A stretch of 39,970 nt of DNA from Phycisphaerales bacterium. GTDB taxonomy: Bacteria > Planctomycetota > Phycisphaerae > Sedimentisphaerales > Anaerobacaceae. Within the stretch, counting starts at the first letter, position 1, and every line of letters starts with the position of its first letter. Both the position numbers and the translations under genes were made by a program. Under the pieces are notes generated by a model. The model was not told where the DNA came from and ran no database searches. It saw only the letters and a list, made by a program, of their open reading frames with translations. The stretch lies in the NCBI GenBank assembly GCA_003170415.1, contig PMZJ01000038.1, forward strand, positions 19,341 to 59,310. The letters are read 5' to 3'. Below are positions 15,517 to 24,504 of the stretch, in pieces.

Positions 15517-17601
15517 ATGACGGACAGCAAGCTTAAAAAAATAACCGTTGCGTTAGCAGGCAACCCGAACAGCGGCAAGACCAGCGTATTCAATATGCTG
15601 ACCGGCGCCAGCCATCACGTCGCCAATTATCCGGGCACGACCGTCGAAACGGTTCAGGGGACGTGTACGCACGGGGATTTTCGTATCGTGTTTGTTGACC
15701 TGCCCGGTGCGTATGGCCTGACCGCTTTCTCCGCAGAGGAGCTGGTCGCCCGCAATTTTATAATTGATGAAAAACCTGACATAGTTGTCAACGTCATCGA
15801 TACCTCCAACATCGAGCGAAACTTATATCTCACCACCCAGCTCATCGAGCTTGGCGTGCCGCTCGTCCTGGCGTTCAATATGAGCGACGTGGCCGAGCAG
15901 CGGGGCATTGTATTTGATACCGCCCGGCTTTCCGAGCTTCTCGAAGCCCCGATTGTCCCCACCGTCGCCAGCAAAACCAAAGGGCGGATTGCTTTGCTCG
16001 ATGCGATTGTCGCCGTCGCAAACGCTTCCCGAAAGCCCAGGACTCATCGTATAACATACAGCGACGAAATTGAAAACACGCTGAATCAAATCGAGCCGCT
16101 TGTCCGTTCGGAGCAGCCGGCCCTTGCCGTAAAATATGGTTCCCACTGGGTTGCTCTCAAACTTATCGAGCAGGACAGCGATATAATTGCCAAAATTAAG
16201 GACAGCCGGCTTATTGATGTTGTTAGCGATGCCGTTGCCAAACTAAAAACTATTTTCCGTGATGACCCCGAGGTAATTATCGCCGAAAGACGATACGGCT
16301 TTATTTCCGGCGCCTGCCAGGAAAGCGTAAAAACAACCGTTGAGCTTACTCATACCACAAGCGACCTTGCCGACGCAGTTCTTACCCACCGCGTATTCGG
16401 CCTGCCGATTTTTTTGCTGATGATGTATCTGGTCTTTTATTTAACGTTTTCAATTGCCGCTTACCCGATGGCCTGGTTAGAGCAATTTTTCGGCTGGCTC
16501 TCGTCATCGCTGGCTTTTATCTGGCCGGCGCACGCGGGTAGCTGGATGCGTTCTCTGACAATCGACGGCGTAATTCCCGGCGTGGGCGGTGTCCTTGTAT
16601 TTCTCCCCAATATCCTCATTCTCTTTCTCGCAATCGCCATCCTCGAGGACTCCGGCTATATGGCACGAGCCGCTTTTATTATGGATAAGCTGATGCACAA
16701 AATCGGTCTCCACGGCAAAAGTTTCATCCCTATGCTCATCGGCTTCGGCTGTTCGGTGCCCGCGATTATGGCGACCCGCATCCTCGAAAATAAACGCAAT
16801 CGCCTCACAACCATTATGATTTTGCCCCTGATGAGCTGCGGCGCACGCCTGACGATTTACGGGCTTCTCATTCCCGCCTTCTTCCCCAAAAACTGGCGAG
16901 GGCCGGTTCTGTGGCTGATTTATCTTACGGGAATTGTTCTGGCCGTCATTGCCGCAAAGGTCTTGCGTCTCACGGTTTTCCGAGGCGATACTACCGATTT
17001 TGTTATGGAACTGCCGCCTTATCGTGTTCCCACCTTCAAATCCCTTTCTACTCATACCTGGATGCGATGCTTGATGTACCTCAAAAAGGCAGGCACGATT
17101 ATTCTCGCATTTTCCATTATTCTCTGGGCCGCGATGAATTATCCAAGAGTCAGTGACCAATCTGTTGCAGGCCTGTCCTCAGACCAAATCCGGCAGGCGC
17201 AACTTGCGAATTCTGTTGTTGGCCGAGTCGGGCAGGCAATTGAACCGGCTATTAAACCCCTCGGCTTTGACTGGAAAATCGGCACTGCCCTCATCGGCGC
17301 AACTGCGGCAAAAGAATTATTTGTCTCGCAATTGGGCATCATATACGCCGTCTCTTCCCACGACGATTCCTCCGCTACAACGCTCCGTCAGCATTTACAG
17401 GCCGATTACTCGCCGCTTGTCGGCTTTTGCATAATGCTCTTTTGCCTGATTAGCTCTCCCTGCCTCGCCACTGTTGCCATCACCCGCTCGGAGACCAGCT
17501 CCTGGTTCTGGGCCGCCTTCCAGTTTGTTTCCCTCACCGTGCTGGCCTATATCATCACCTTTGCTGTTTATCAAATTGGCTCGCTCATTATGGCTTTATA
17601 A
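15517..17601 (+). CDS. feoB: Ferrous iron transport protein B
   Basis: A 694-residue inner-membrane Fe2+ transporter. The N-terminal G-protein domain has G1 AGNPNSGKT (~14-22), switch motif YPGTTVE, G3 DLPGAYGL and G4 NMSD. A helical GDI-like region follows, then the membrane part beginning near residue 290 (FGLPIFLLMMYLVFYLTF). Two Gate motifs are visible (GVLVFLPNILILFLAIAILE, and around FCLISSPCLATVAI), as is the FIPMLIGFGCSVPAIMATR segment. No FeoC is seen. Length is in the usual range and the sequence appears intact. Confidence 0.97.
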   Translation: MTDSKLKKITVALAGNPNSGKTSVFNMLTGASHHVANYPGTTVETVQGTCTHGDFRIVFVDLPGAYGLTAFSAEELVARNFIIDEKPDIVVNVIDTSNIERNLYLTTQLIELGVPLVLAFNMSDVAEQRGIVFDTARLSELLEAPIVPTVASKTKGRIALLDAIVAVANASRKPRTHRITYSDEIENTLNQIEPLVRSEQPALAVKYGSHWVALKLIEQDSDIIAKIKDSRLIDVVSDAVAKLKTIFRDDPEVIIAERRYGFISGACQESVKTTVELTHTTSDLADAVLTHRVFGLPIFLLMMYLVFYLTFSIAAYPMAWLEQFFGWLSSSLAFIWPAHAGSWMRSLTIDGVIPGVGGVLVFLPNILILFLAIAILEDSGYMARAAFIMDKLMHKIGLHGKSFIPMLIGFGCSVPAIMATRILENKRNRLTTIMILPLMSCGARLTIYGLLIPAFFPKNWRGPVLWLIYLTGIVLAVIAAKVLRLTVFRGDTTDFVMELPPYRVPTFKSLSTHTWMRCLMYLKKAGTIILAFSIILWAAMNYPRVSDQSVAGLSSDQIRQAQLANSVVGRVGQAIEPAIKPLGFDWKIGTALIGATAAKELFVSQLGIIYAVSSHDDSSATTLRQHLQADYSPLVGFCIMLFCLISSPCLATVAITRSETSSWFWAAFQFVSLTVLAYIITFAVYQIGSLIMAL

Positions 17602-17606
17602 CGGCT

Positions 17607-19268
17607 TCAATATTGATAGTAGAAGGGGTCGATTTGAAGCCAGTCCTGTGCCAGTATCGCGAAGTCGGCAAAATCTATAATGCCGTTGGGAGACAAAAGC
17701 GAATCAAGCGGCGAAACTTCCGACAGCCAGTCCGCGGTCAAAGTTGATAAATCGTTGTAGTCCACAATGTAATCGACCTGCGGCAGGTCGCCCGCCATAA
17801 TCGGATGAAGCTCAAAGGCGAAACCGTAATTGGCTGTCTCATCAGTCGTCGAGTTATTGGAAATCTCAATCGTATAATCGCCGGGCGTTAGTATAAGCAA
17901 ATCACATTTTATCAGGTTATCGCTTTCGTCGTAACCGAACATTGCCTTGTTGAAAATCGCATTTGGTTCATTTGGCCCTTTAACAGTCATATCAAGATTG
18001 GCCAAGTAAGGTGTCAATTCACCAGGGTCAACATTCCCATCGGAATCGTTGTCGTTCCACAGCATTCTTCGCTGCCATGTCGTTGTTGCTATGAGCCGAC
18101 ATCGCGTCGGGATATGAATTGTGTAAACATTTGAAACGCCTTGCCCAATCTGACCGAGTCCCCAGCCCTTGTCTTGTGTTGTTGTTGTCCCCGGCTCAAC
18201 CTCATTTGTATCCAGCAGTTGATAAGCTCGAAGACAATCAAGCCGACCATAACCTCTGTCCGCCTGCCAGGTATCGTTTGAATCCGCGGGATTTGTTTCG
18301 GCACCAGTTTTGTCCTCGATATTAGGCATCGTCGAATTTACGATGACCGCCTTTATCACTACGCTGTTATTGTCGTTAGGTCCCGGCGTTGTGTCCGCAA
18401 GTTCCAGTAACAGCGCCGCTGCTCCTGCGGCATGAGGTGCCGCCCAGCTTGTTTCCCCGCCTGTTGACCCCACCGTTGTCCACGCAGTATCACTGCTCGA
18501 TGTCGGCACCGTTTGACTTTGTGACGGTGCTGTTATATCCGGCTTGCGTCTGCCGTCTGTTGTAGGTCCTGAACCGCTCGCGGAACCAGCCATTCGGTAT
18601 TCATATTGATTGTTCGGGTCATTAAGCCGAAGCCCGCCCGTGGTTATGCCGTTATACGCGTCGCCGAATATCGCGACATAAGTATTTTCGTTGCCCGCGG
18701 CGTTTATAAAAATCACCCCATACTGATATGCGTAATAATCGTAAAGCTGGGTCCATAGATTATTGCCATCGGGGTCGATTCCTGTGAATTCGAAACCGGT
18801 AACTATAACGCGGCAGTTATAAGTGTTGATTAGCGTATCGAGTGCATTAACAACCCAGGTGCTTGAAATGCTTCCGCTATTGTTCACAACCCGTGCACAG
18901 TAAATATTCGCACCAGGGGCGACCCCGATATCGTTCGGATATGCGGCTCCGCCTCTGCTCGCGATTATTCCTGCCAATTGCGTATCGTGTGCGATAATCG
19001 AATTACCGTCGCCTGTGAAGTTGTAATTGAAAGCGTGGGTAACGCCGTTGGCGTCTTTGAACGCCTCATGTGTGGTTCGCACATTGCCAACCGATATGAA
19101 TCCGATATTAACGCCTTCACCCGTATCGCCGAGTTGGTGTACCGCCGCTGAATTAGACCCGCCGGGCCCGGTTGATTCTTCCAGACCGTAGGCCTTCTGT
19201 GTCAGCACACAATAAAATGCTGAAACGATAATCCCCCCTAATACCAACATTCGAGTATATTGGCCCAA
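17607..19268 (-). CDS. Secreted subtilisin-like (S8) protein with degenerate triad and dockerin-like tail
   Basis: About 553 residues. TTG 19268 is preferred because GGAGG lies five bases upstream and a signal peptide follows directly (LVLGGIIVSAFYCVL). An ATG at 19280 and an ATG at 19250 are alternatives. The S8 fold is marked by VNIGFISVGN where the catalytic Asp strand (IDTG) should be, AHDTQLAGIIAS for the His motif (HGTHVAG), INAAGNEN for the oxyanion Asn and GETSWAAPHAAG for the Ser motif. Ser, His and Asn are kept, but the Asp is Ser here. A ~120-residue beta-rich domain follows. The end carries a dockerin-like pair with EF-hand features (VDYNDLSTLTADWL and NGIIDFADFAILAQDWLQ). Activity is doubtful; a non-catalytic or cell-surface role is possible. 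Confidence 0.85.
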   Translation of the reverse strand: MGQYTRMLVLGGIIVSAFYCVLTQKAYGLEESTGPGGSNSAAVHQLGDTGEGVNIGFISVGNVRTTHEAFKDANGVTHAFNYNFTGDGNSIIAHDTQLAGIIASRGGAAYPNDIGVAPGANIYCARVVNNSGSISSTWVVNALDTLINTYNCRVIVTGFEFTGIDPDGNNLWTQLYDYYAYQYGVIFINAAGNENTYVAIFGDAYNGITTGGLRLNDPNNQYEYRMAGSASGSGPTTDGRRKPDITAPSQSQTVPTSSSDTAWTTVGSTGGETSWAAPHAAGAAALLLELADTTPGPNDNNSVVIKAVIVNSTMPNIEDKTGAETNPADSNDTWQADRGYGRLDCLRAYQLLDTNEVEPGTTTTQDKGWGLGQIGQGVSNVYTIHIPTRCRLIATTTWQRRMLWNDNDSDGNVDPGELTPYLANLDMTVKGPNEPNAIFNKAMFGYDESDNLIKCDLLILTPGDYTIEISNNSTTDETANYGFAFELHPIMAGDLPQVDYIVDYNDLSTLTADWLSEVSPLDSLLSPNGIIDFADFAILAQDWLQIDPFYYQY

Positions 19269-19396
19269 ACCATCCTCCATAGGCAATCAGTATGAAACGA
19301 TGTTTTGTATTATAGCCCAAAACGGCCCAAAAATCAAGGTAAATCGTTTATCCGAACGGTTAAAACCGAAATGATTTGTGTGTTATTTTGCGGTTT

Positions 19397-20335
19397 TTAC
19401 TGCCGGAACCACTCTACGAAACGTTTCAAACCGTCACTTATACCGGTATTTGGGTTATACCTCAAATCCCTGCGGGCTTTTGTAATATCTGCGTATGTCC
19501 GCTCCACGTCCCCCGGCTGCAGGGGCAGTCGCTCTATAACCGCCTTTTTGCCCAACGCCTTTTCAATCTCGCTAATAAGGTTATTGACCGTTATCGGTCT
19601 CGATTCGCCGAGGTTATAGATGTTATAACCCGCACACTCGTTAATGCCCGCCACGGTTCCGTCGATTATGTCGTCAACGTATGTAAAATCCCGCATCATA
19701 CTCCCGTCGCCGTAAACGGGTATCGGTTTGCCGTCTTCTATGAGCTTGGCGAACTTGTGAATTGCCAAATCGGGTCTTTGTCTCGGCCCATATACCGTGA
19801 AAAACCGCAGGCAAGTCATCGCTATTCCGTTGAGGTGATGGTAGGTATGACAAATTAACTCGCCCGCTTTTTTTGTAGCCGCGTATGGTGAAATCGGGAA
19901 ATCAACGTTGTCGTCTTCCGAGAAAGGCACTTTCCTGTTGTTGCCATATACGCTCGAACTTGAGGCGAACACAAACTTCTTTATATTGTTCTTTTTGGCT
20001 GTTTCGAGCAGTGTTACCGTCCCGTTTATATTCACGTCCGCGTAAAGCGCCGGCTGCGCAATCGAGGGCCTCACACCCGCTCTTGCCGCGAGGTGAACTA
20101 TTACGTCTGCGCCTTCACTCGCGACCTTATTCATAGCTGTCGAATCGCGAATGTCGGCCTCGACTAATTTGAATTGCTTGTTTTTCAGGCAGTCCTTGAT
20201 ATTGCTGCGTTTTACCTGCGGGTCGTAAAAATTGTCAAAGTTATCCACCCCGACGACCGTCCATCCGTCTTTCAACAGTCGTTCGCACAAATGCGACCCG
20301 ATAAAACCCGCTGCTCCCGTTACTATCGCCTTCAT
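19397..20335 (-). CDS. NAD-dependent sugar-nucleotide epimerase (UDP-glucuronate 4-epimerase-like)
   Basis: A 312-residue short-chain dehydrogenase/epimerase. The NAD loop is TGAAGFIGSHL. The catalytic set is SSSSVYG and YAATKKAGE (Tyr-xxx-Lys). Substrate-side motifs are RFFTVYGPRQRPD and DFTYVDDI. The overall pattern, including SEDDNVDFPISPYAATK, is that of enzymes acting on UDP-glucuronate/galacturonate (CapI-like). UDP-glucose dehydrogenase, which makes UDP-glucuronate, lies two genes upstream in the same run, which supports the assignment. It is the last gene of the minus-strand polysaccharide-precursor block. Confidence 0.9.
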   Translation of the reverse strand: MKAIVTGAAGFIGSHLCERLLKDGWTVVGVDNFDNFYDPQVKRSNIKDCLKNKQFKLVEADIRDSTAMNKVASEGADVIVHLAARAGVRPSIAQPALYADVNINGTVTLLETAKKNNIKKFVFASSSSVYGNNRKVPFSEDDNVDFPISPYAATKKAGELICHTYHHLNGIAMTCLRFFTVYGPRQRPDLAIHKFAKLIEDGKPIPVYGDGSMMRDFTYVDDIIDGTVAGINECAGYNIYNLGESRPITVNNLISEIEKALGKKAVIERLPLQPGDVERTYADITKARRDLRYNPNTGISDGLKRFVEWFRQ

Positions 20336-20353
20336 AAATCTATGTCCGCTACC

Positions 20354-20719
20354 CTAAGCCGAATATGTAATAATTAACCCGACGCTCAAAACTATTATTG
20401 CTACGATTCTGTAAACGAAACTCGGCTGCCCCTGGTACCACCTTATAATGCCTTTGGCCCTTTCAAGTCCCAGCATAAAAATCAACAGCCCAGAAAGCAG
20501 GAAAATCAAACCGAACAGCACGATGACCCATTTTATGCCGCAATGTCGGGCGCCGAGGAAAAAAACTATCGCCAGCGCGAACCTTATCACAGCCGCTATG
20601 TACAGCCGATTGCCTTTGGCGAAGAATCTCATAATCACCCTGAATATCTCCGGCTTGATGAGATAAACTAAGCCAACACAAACAATCACTGTCCCTATGA
20701 TTTTAATGACCGTTTCCAT
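20354..20719 (-). CDS. Small multi-span membrane protein of unknown function
   Basis: A 121-residue hydrophobic protein with about four predicted spans: IKIIGTVIVCVGLVYLI, YIAAVIRFALAIVFFLGA, WVIVLFGLIFLLSGLLIF and VYRIVAIIVLSVGLIIT. I do not recognise a named family. It sits between ugd and the epimerase with about 18-base gaps and shares their strand, so it is probably co-transcribed and may concern envelope or polysaccharide export. That role is inference from position only. Confidence 0.7.
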   Translation of the reverse strand: METVIKIIGTVIVCVGLVYLIKPEIFRVIMRFFAKGNRLYIAAVIRFALAIVFFLGARHCGIKWVIVLFGLIFLLSGLLIFMLGLERAKGIIRWYQGQPSFVYRIVAIIVLSVGLIITYSA

Positions 20720-20738
20720 TAAATGCTTCCTTATCGCA

Positions 20739-22043
20739 TCACTTTACGGTTGGCCTGCCGACGCTATGATATTCTATTCCCGCTTTTTTTACGACGTCAA
20801 GGTCGTAGAGGTTTCTGCCGTCGAAAACAATCGGCTTCTTGAGCTTTTTAATGATTACCTCAAAATCCGGATTACGAAATTCCTGCCACTCCGTCAGAAT
20901 CACCAGCGCATCTGCGCCATCCAGCGCATCATACCCGTTTTCGAATATCTCGATTTTGCCGCCCAGCGCCGTCTTAGCCGTCACCCCTGCCTCAGGGTCA
21001 TAAGCTCGAATTTTAAAGCCCTGTTCCAATAGTTTATTTACGCAATTAATGGCCGGCGATTCCCGCACGTCGTCGGTTTTCGCCTTAAACGCGAGTCCCC
21101 ATACCGCAAGCGTAACACCTTTGCCTTTGAAATAGTCGCGTATTCTGCCCGCGAATCTCTCCTGCGATGCCTCGTTGGCCTTTTGGGCCGCCTTGGCCAT
21201 CTTCATCTCCATTTTTTGCTGCTCGCCTGCGTGTATCAACGCGCGGATGTCCTTCGGGAAACAGCTTCCGCCGTAACCGACTCCGGGGAATAAAAACGCT
21301 CTGCCTATTCGCGAATCGCTGCCGATTCCCTGTCGCACCGATTCCACGTCCGCCCCCATCTTTTCGCACAGACCGGCTATCTCGTTCATAAACGAAATCC
21401 TCGTCGCGAGCATCACGTTGGCCGCGTATTTCGTCATCTCCGCCGACGCCGGGTCCATAAATATAATCCGGTTGCCTTTTCGCATAAACGGGCCGTAAAG
21501 CTGCTTCATTGTCTCCCGAACAGATTCTTTTCCTGTGCCGATTATTATTCGGTCCGGGCTCATAAAATCCTCAACCGCAGAACCTTCCTTCAAAAACTCC
21601 GGGTTGCTCACGTAATCGAACGGCTTATTCGTTTTGGCCTTCATCACTTCGGCTACCTTTTTGTGTGTTCCCACCGGCACTGTGCTCTTGGACACTACAA
21701 TCCGGTAGTCAGGCATAATCCGGGCAATCTCGCCCGCAACCGCCAATACTGCCGATATATCCGCCGACCCGTCCGACTGCGACGGCGTCCCCACCGCAAG
21801 AAATATTATCAGCGAATTATCCACCCCGTGTTTCAAATCCGTCGTGAATTCGAGACGTTTTACCTTCTCGTTGCGCTGAACTATCTCGCTTAACCCCGGC
21901 TCGTAAATTGGTATTGTGCCTTTCTTCAGCCCGTCGATTTTTTTCGCATTGTTGTCAACGCATACAACGTTGTTGCCCGCTTCTGCCAGGCATCCCGCCG
22001 TAACAAGCCCCACGTACCCGATTCCTACCACGCAAACCTTCAT
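20739..22043 (-). CDS. ugd: UDP-glucose 6-dehydrogenase
   Basis: A 434-residue enzyme oxidising UDP-glucose twice to UDP-glucuronate with NAD+. The N-terminal Rossmann motif is VVGIGYVGLVTAGCLAE. VSKSTVPVGT and NPEFLKEGSAV are the expected internal motifs. The catalytic Cys lies in GVGYGGSCFPKDIRAL. The C-terminal domain has VWGLAFKAKTDDVRESPA and ILTEWQEFRNPDF. It is transcribed with a NusG-like gene upstream and an epimerase using its product downstream. Confidence 0.96.
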   Translation of the reverse strand: MKVCVVGIGYVGLVTAGCLAEAGNNVVCVDNNAKKIDGLKKGTIPIYEPGLSEIVQRNEKVKRLEFTTDLKHGVDNSLIIFLAVGTPSQSDGSADISAVLAVAGEIARIMPDYRIVVSKSTVPVGTHKKVAEVMKAKTNKPFDYVSNPEFLKEGSAVEDFMSPDRIIIGTGKESVRETMKQLYGPFMRKGNRIIFMDPASAEMTKYAANVMLATRISFMNEIAGLCEKMGADVESVRQGIGSDSRIGRAFLFPGVGYGGSCFPKDIRALIHAGEQQKMEMKMAKAAQKANEASQERFAGRIRDYFKGKGVTLAVWGLAFKAKTDDVRESPAINCVNKLLEQGFKIRAYDPEAGVTAKTALGGKIEIFENGYDALDGADALVILTEWQEFRNPDFEVIIKKLKKPIVFDGRNLYDLDVVKKAGIEYHSVGRPTVK

Positions 22044-22061
22044 CTGACTCGACTCTCCTTT

Positions 22062-22625
22062 TTAGTTTCCCTCGGTTTCGTCAACAACCTCTATCATATC
22101 CGTGCCTATCTCGACGCTGGCCGCCTGGCCAAGCATATCTATCTGCAGCACCAGCCGCATCGCGTTTCTTGCCTGCGCCACTATTCCCTGCAGCCCCGCC
22201 AGCGCACCGCCTATTACTTTGCATCGCTGGCCCACCTTGATGTAATCGTGAGGCGACAAATCCGCTCCCGCGGCAATTGCCTGCTCTATCTGCGACAGCT
22301 CTTCGACTAATCGCCGTTGGTCTGCGACGTCTATCAGGTTCGCGACCCTGTTTGTTTTTAATGTTTCTACTCGCTGCTTCTCTTCTCCGCAGAAAAACAA
22401 ATACCCGCCAAATAAAGGCAACAACGACTTTATCGTCCTGCCCCGAATCTTTTTGACCTTCCATGTCATCGGCAGAAAATAACTGATTCCCTTGCTTGCC
22501 AAATCATCCGCAAGCGCCTTTTCATTCCGGCTTTTAGTATGCGCAACCCACCATCGACCCGCGAACTCGCGAAGTGTTTTCCCCTTGGGCCAACTTATCG
22601 GCGGATTATCGCTGGGCTTAAGCAA
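22062..22625 (-). CDS. NusG paralogue (UpxY/RfaH-like antiterminator)
   Basis: A 187-residue protein with the NusG N-terminal fold (RWWVAHTKSRNEKALADDLA, SYFLPMTWKVKKIRGRTIK, LLPLFGGYLFFCG). After a linker, a C-terminal KOW segment reads VGQRCKVIGGALAGLQGIV. Sequence and location, directly upstream of ugd and sugar-nucleotide genes, match specialised NusG paralogues that prevent early termination in long polysaccharide operons. The start is TTG, with GGAG eight bases upstream; no ATG fits the N-terminus. It is not the housekeeping NusG, which would normally sit beside rplK. Confidence 0.85.
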   Translation of the reverse strand: MLKPSDNPPISWPKGKTLREFAGRWWVAHTKSRNEKALADDLASKGISYFLPMTWKVKKIRGRTIKSLLPLFGGYLFFCGEEKQRVETLKTNRVANLIDVADQRRLVEELSQIEQAIAAGADLSPHDYIKVGQRCKVIGGALAGLQGIVAQARNAMRLVLQIDMLGQAASVEIGTDMIEVVDETEGN

Positions 22626-22685
22626 ATGTGATTCTCCAAATCCTATCGAGCATTACGACCCGCATTGTTTCACCTCATCCTTGTC

Positions 22686-23630
22686 TTATATCGTTGTCGT
22701 CAGGTATTCCGTTTCTGCCGAAAAACGCATCACTCCGCCGTATGCCGCCGGGATAAGCATCGTCTCGCCCGCCTTGAAGTCAACTGTCCGACCTCCGCAG
22801 ACAATCGTCCCGAACCCGCTCATAATCATAATCATCTTCATTTTCCCAGGCGAAAGCAGCACTTCGCAGTTTCTCGCCTGATGTCCCTTGTCAATCTTGA
22901 AATACTTGCTGTCAACGAGTCGCCCCACCGATGCTACCGAAAGGTTGTCGCCGGACGGGTCAAAATGTATGCTCTCCATCGCCTCCTCAATATGAAGTTG
23001 CCTCGGCTTACCCTTGTCATCCACGCGATTCCAGTCAAACACACGGTATGTCGTATCCGATGGCGTCTGAATTTCCGCTATCAGCAATCCCGCCCCAATC
23101 GCGTGAAGCGTCCCAGCGGGCAGCAAATGACATTCGCCGACTTTTACCGGCACTTTATTGAGCAGCCGTTCTACCGTCCCGTCTTTTATCGCCTGCGCAA
23201 ACTTTTCTTTTGTTGTGCCTTTTTTCAGTCCCTTATAAATCACCGCATCCGGCTGTGCCTCGATAATATACCAACACTCCGTCTTGAAATCCCCCTTGCC
23301 CATACGCTTGCAGGTTGCCTCATCCGGATGAACCTGAACGCTCAGCACATCTCCGCAATCCAGAAGTTTTATCAGCAGCGGAAAGGGCAGCTTAAACTGT
23401 TCCGCCCCGGTTATCTCCTGCGGATATTTACGAATCACCGATTCAATCGTTTCGCCCGCCAGTTCGCCGTTGACTATTTTCGATTTATCTGCGGGCAAAT
23501 CCGCCAGCTCCCAGCTTTCGCCGATGCGTTTGCCCTTGGGCATCTCTCTGCCGAACACCTCGCGCAGCTTATCTCCGCCCCAGATTCGTTCTTTGTATAT
23601 CGGCCCAAACTTTAACGGATAAATCTGCAT
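22686..23630 (-). CDS. manA: Class I mannose-6-phosphate isomerase
   Basis: A 314-residue type I phosphomannose isomerase linking fructose-6-phosphate and mannose-6-phosphate for GDP-mannose supply. It has the short bacterial-form N-terminus (YPLKFGPIYKERIWGGDKL), zinc ligands in VQVHPDE and the His in LPAGTLHAIG, and the cupin half ending in FKAGETMLIPA. The start follows znuB by 10 bases on the same strand. The ribosome binding site (AGGGGG) sits unusually close to the ATG, so initiation may be weak or coupled to the upstream gene. Confidence 0.93.
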   Translation of the reverse strand: MQIYPLKFGPIYKERIWGGDKLREVFGREMPKGKRIGESWELADLPADKSKIVNGELAGETIESVIRKYPQEITGAEQFKLPFPLLIKLLDCGDVLSVQVHPDEATCKRMGKGDFKTECWYIIEAQPDAVIYKGLKKGTTKEKFAQAIKDGTVERLLNKVPVKVGECHLLPAGTLHAIGAGLLIAEIQTPSDTTYRVFDWNRVDDKGKPRQLHIEEAMESIHFDPSGDNLSVASVGRLVDSKYFKIDKGHQARNCEVLLSPGKMKMIMIMSGFGTIVCGGRTVDFKAGETMLIPAAYGGVMRFSAETEYLTTTI

Positions 23631-23640
23631 ACCCCCTATG

Positions 23641-24504
23641 TTAATCCGGTAGGGGGATGTTGTCCACAGTTTGATGTCGGCGAATCATTATGTTGGCCGC
23701 ACATTTTGCGCCTGCGCAGACGGCCAGTATTATCCCGAATACGGTTACGACGGAAGCCCCTGTGGGCAAATCCCATTTTGCCGAGGCATAAAGCCCCAGG
23801 ACACTTGCCATAAACCCAAGCCCCCAGCCAATCAATAACCGGCCCGCCACGCCCCTTACAAAAAACATTGCACAAACTGCCGGAACCACCAAGTAACTGA
23901 AAACCAGCAGCACACCCGCTACACGCACCGAACTTGTTACGACAAAACCAAAGGTAACGTAGAAAATAAAATCCCAGAAAGGAATCCACAGGCCGCTCTC
24001 ACGGGCCAGTGACGGATTCATTGAGATTAGCAGAAATTTTTTTCTTAGCAGAAAATGCAGTAACCCCACGGCTATATATATCACTGAAATTTTTAATATC
24101 TGGGGCCACGTTACGAAAAGAATGCTCCCGACCAGCATATCCTTTATCGCCTCCTCGCCGTGGGGTGCCTTGTCGAGGACAAGAATTGCCGCGGCGGAGC
24201 TTACGGCATACACAATCCCGATGATTGCCTCCTGTGGGACGGATTCATCACGAACCCGTCCCAAAGCGAACAACCCCGCGCCAACAAAGGTAAAGCCAAG
24301 GGCAATCAGATACGCCTCTGTGCTATGCAGCTCGTATCCGGCCAATAACGCCACCGTACTGCCAAGTGCTGCCACTTGCGCCAAAGCCAAATCCACGAAT
24401 ATCACGCCGCGAGATACGATGTGGATGCCTAAGTAGCAGTGTATCCCCGTAAGTATCAGGCACGCCACGAACGGCAATAACAGCAATTCAATCATCCCAT
24501 TCAT
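23641..24504 (-). CDS. znuB: Metal ABC transporter permease (ZnuB/MntB-like)
   Basis: A 287-residue inner-membrane permease of the ABC-3 family with about eight hydrophobic spans. LLLPFVACLILTGIHCYLG and IFVDLALAQVAALGSTVA are the expected early motifs, and VAGVLLVFSYLVVPA is the conserved late segment. Its ATG overlaps the znuA stop (ATGA), with GAGG seven bases upstream, so the two are coupled. The cognate ATPase (ZnuC) is not adjacent. Zinc is favoured over manganese because a Fur/Zur-type regulator and a ZIP transporter are nearby. Confidence 0.9.
   Translation of the reverse strand: MNGMIELLLLPFVACLILTGIHCYLGIHIVSRGVIFVDLALAQVAALGSTVALLAGYELHSTEAYLIALGFTFVGAGLFALGRVRDESVPQEAIIGIVYAVSSAAAILVLDKAPHGEEAIKDMLVGSILFVTWPQILKISVIYIAVGLLHFLLRKKFLLISMNPSLARESGLWIPFWDFIFYVTFGFVVTSSVRVAGVLLVFSYLVVPAVCAMFFVRGVAGRLLIGWGLGFMASVLGLYASAKWDLPTGASVVTVFGIILAVCAGAKCAANIMIRRHQTVDNIPLPD

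Noticed and set aside
16504-17160. 218-codon minus-strand open frame within feoB
   Set aside because: It is an antisense shadow of a conserved gene with no recognisable domain.
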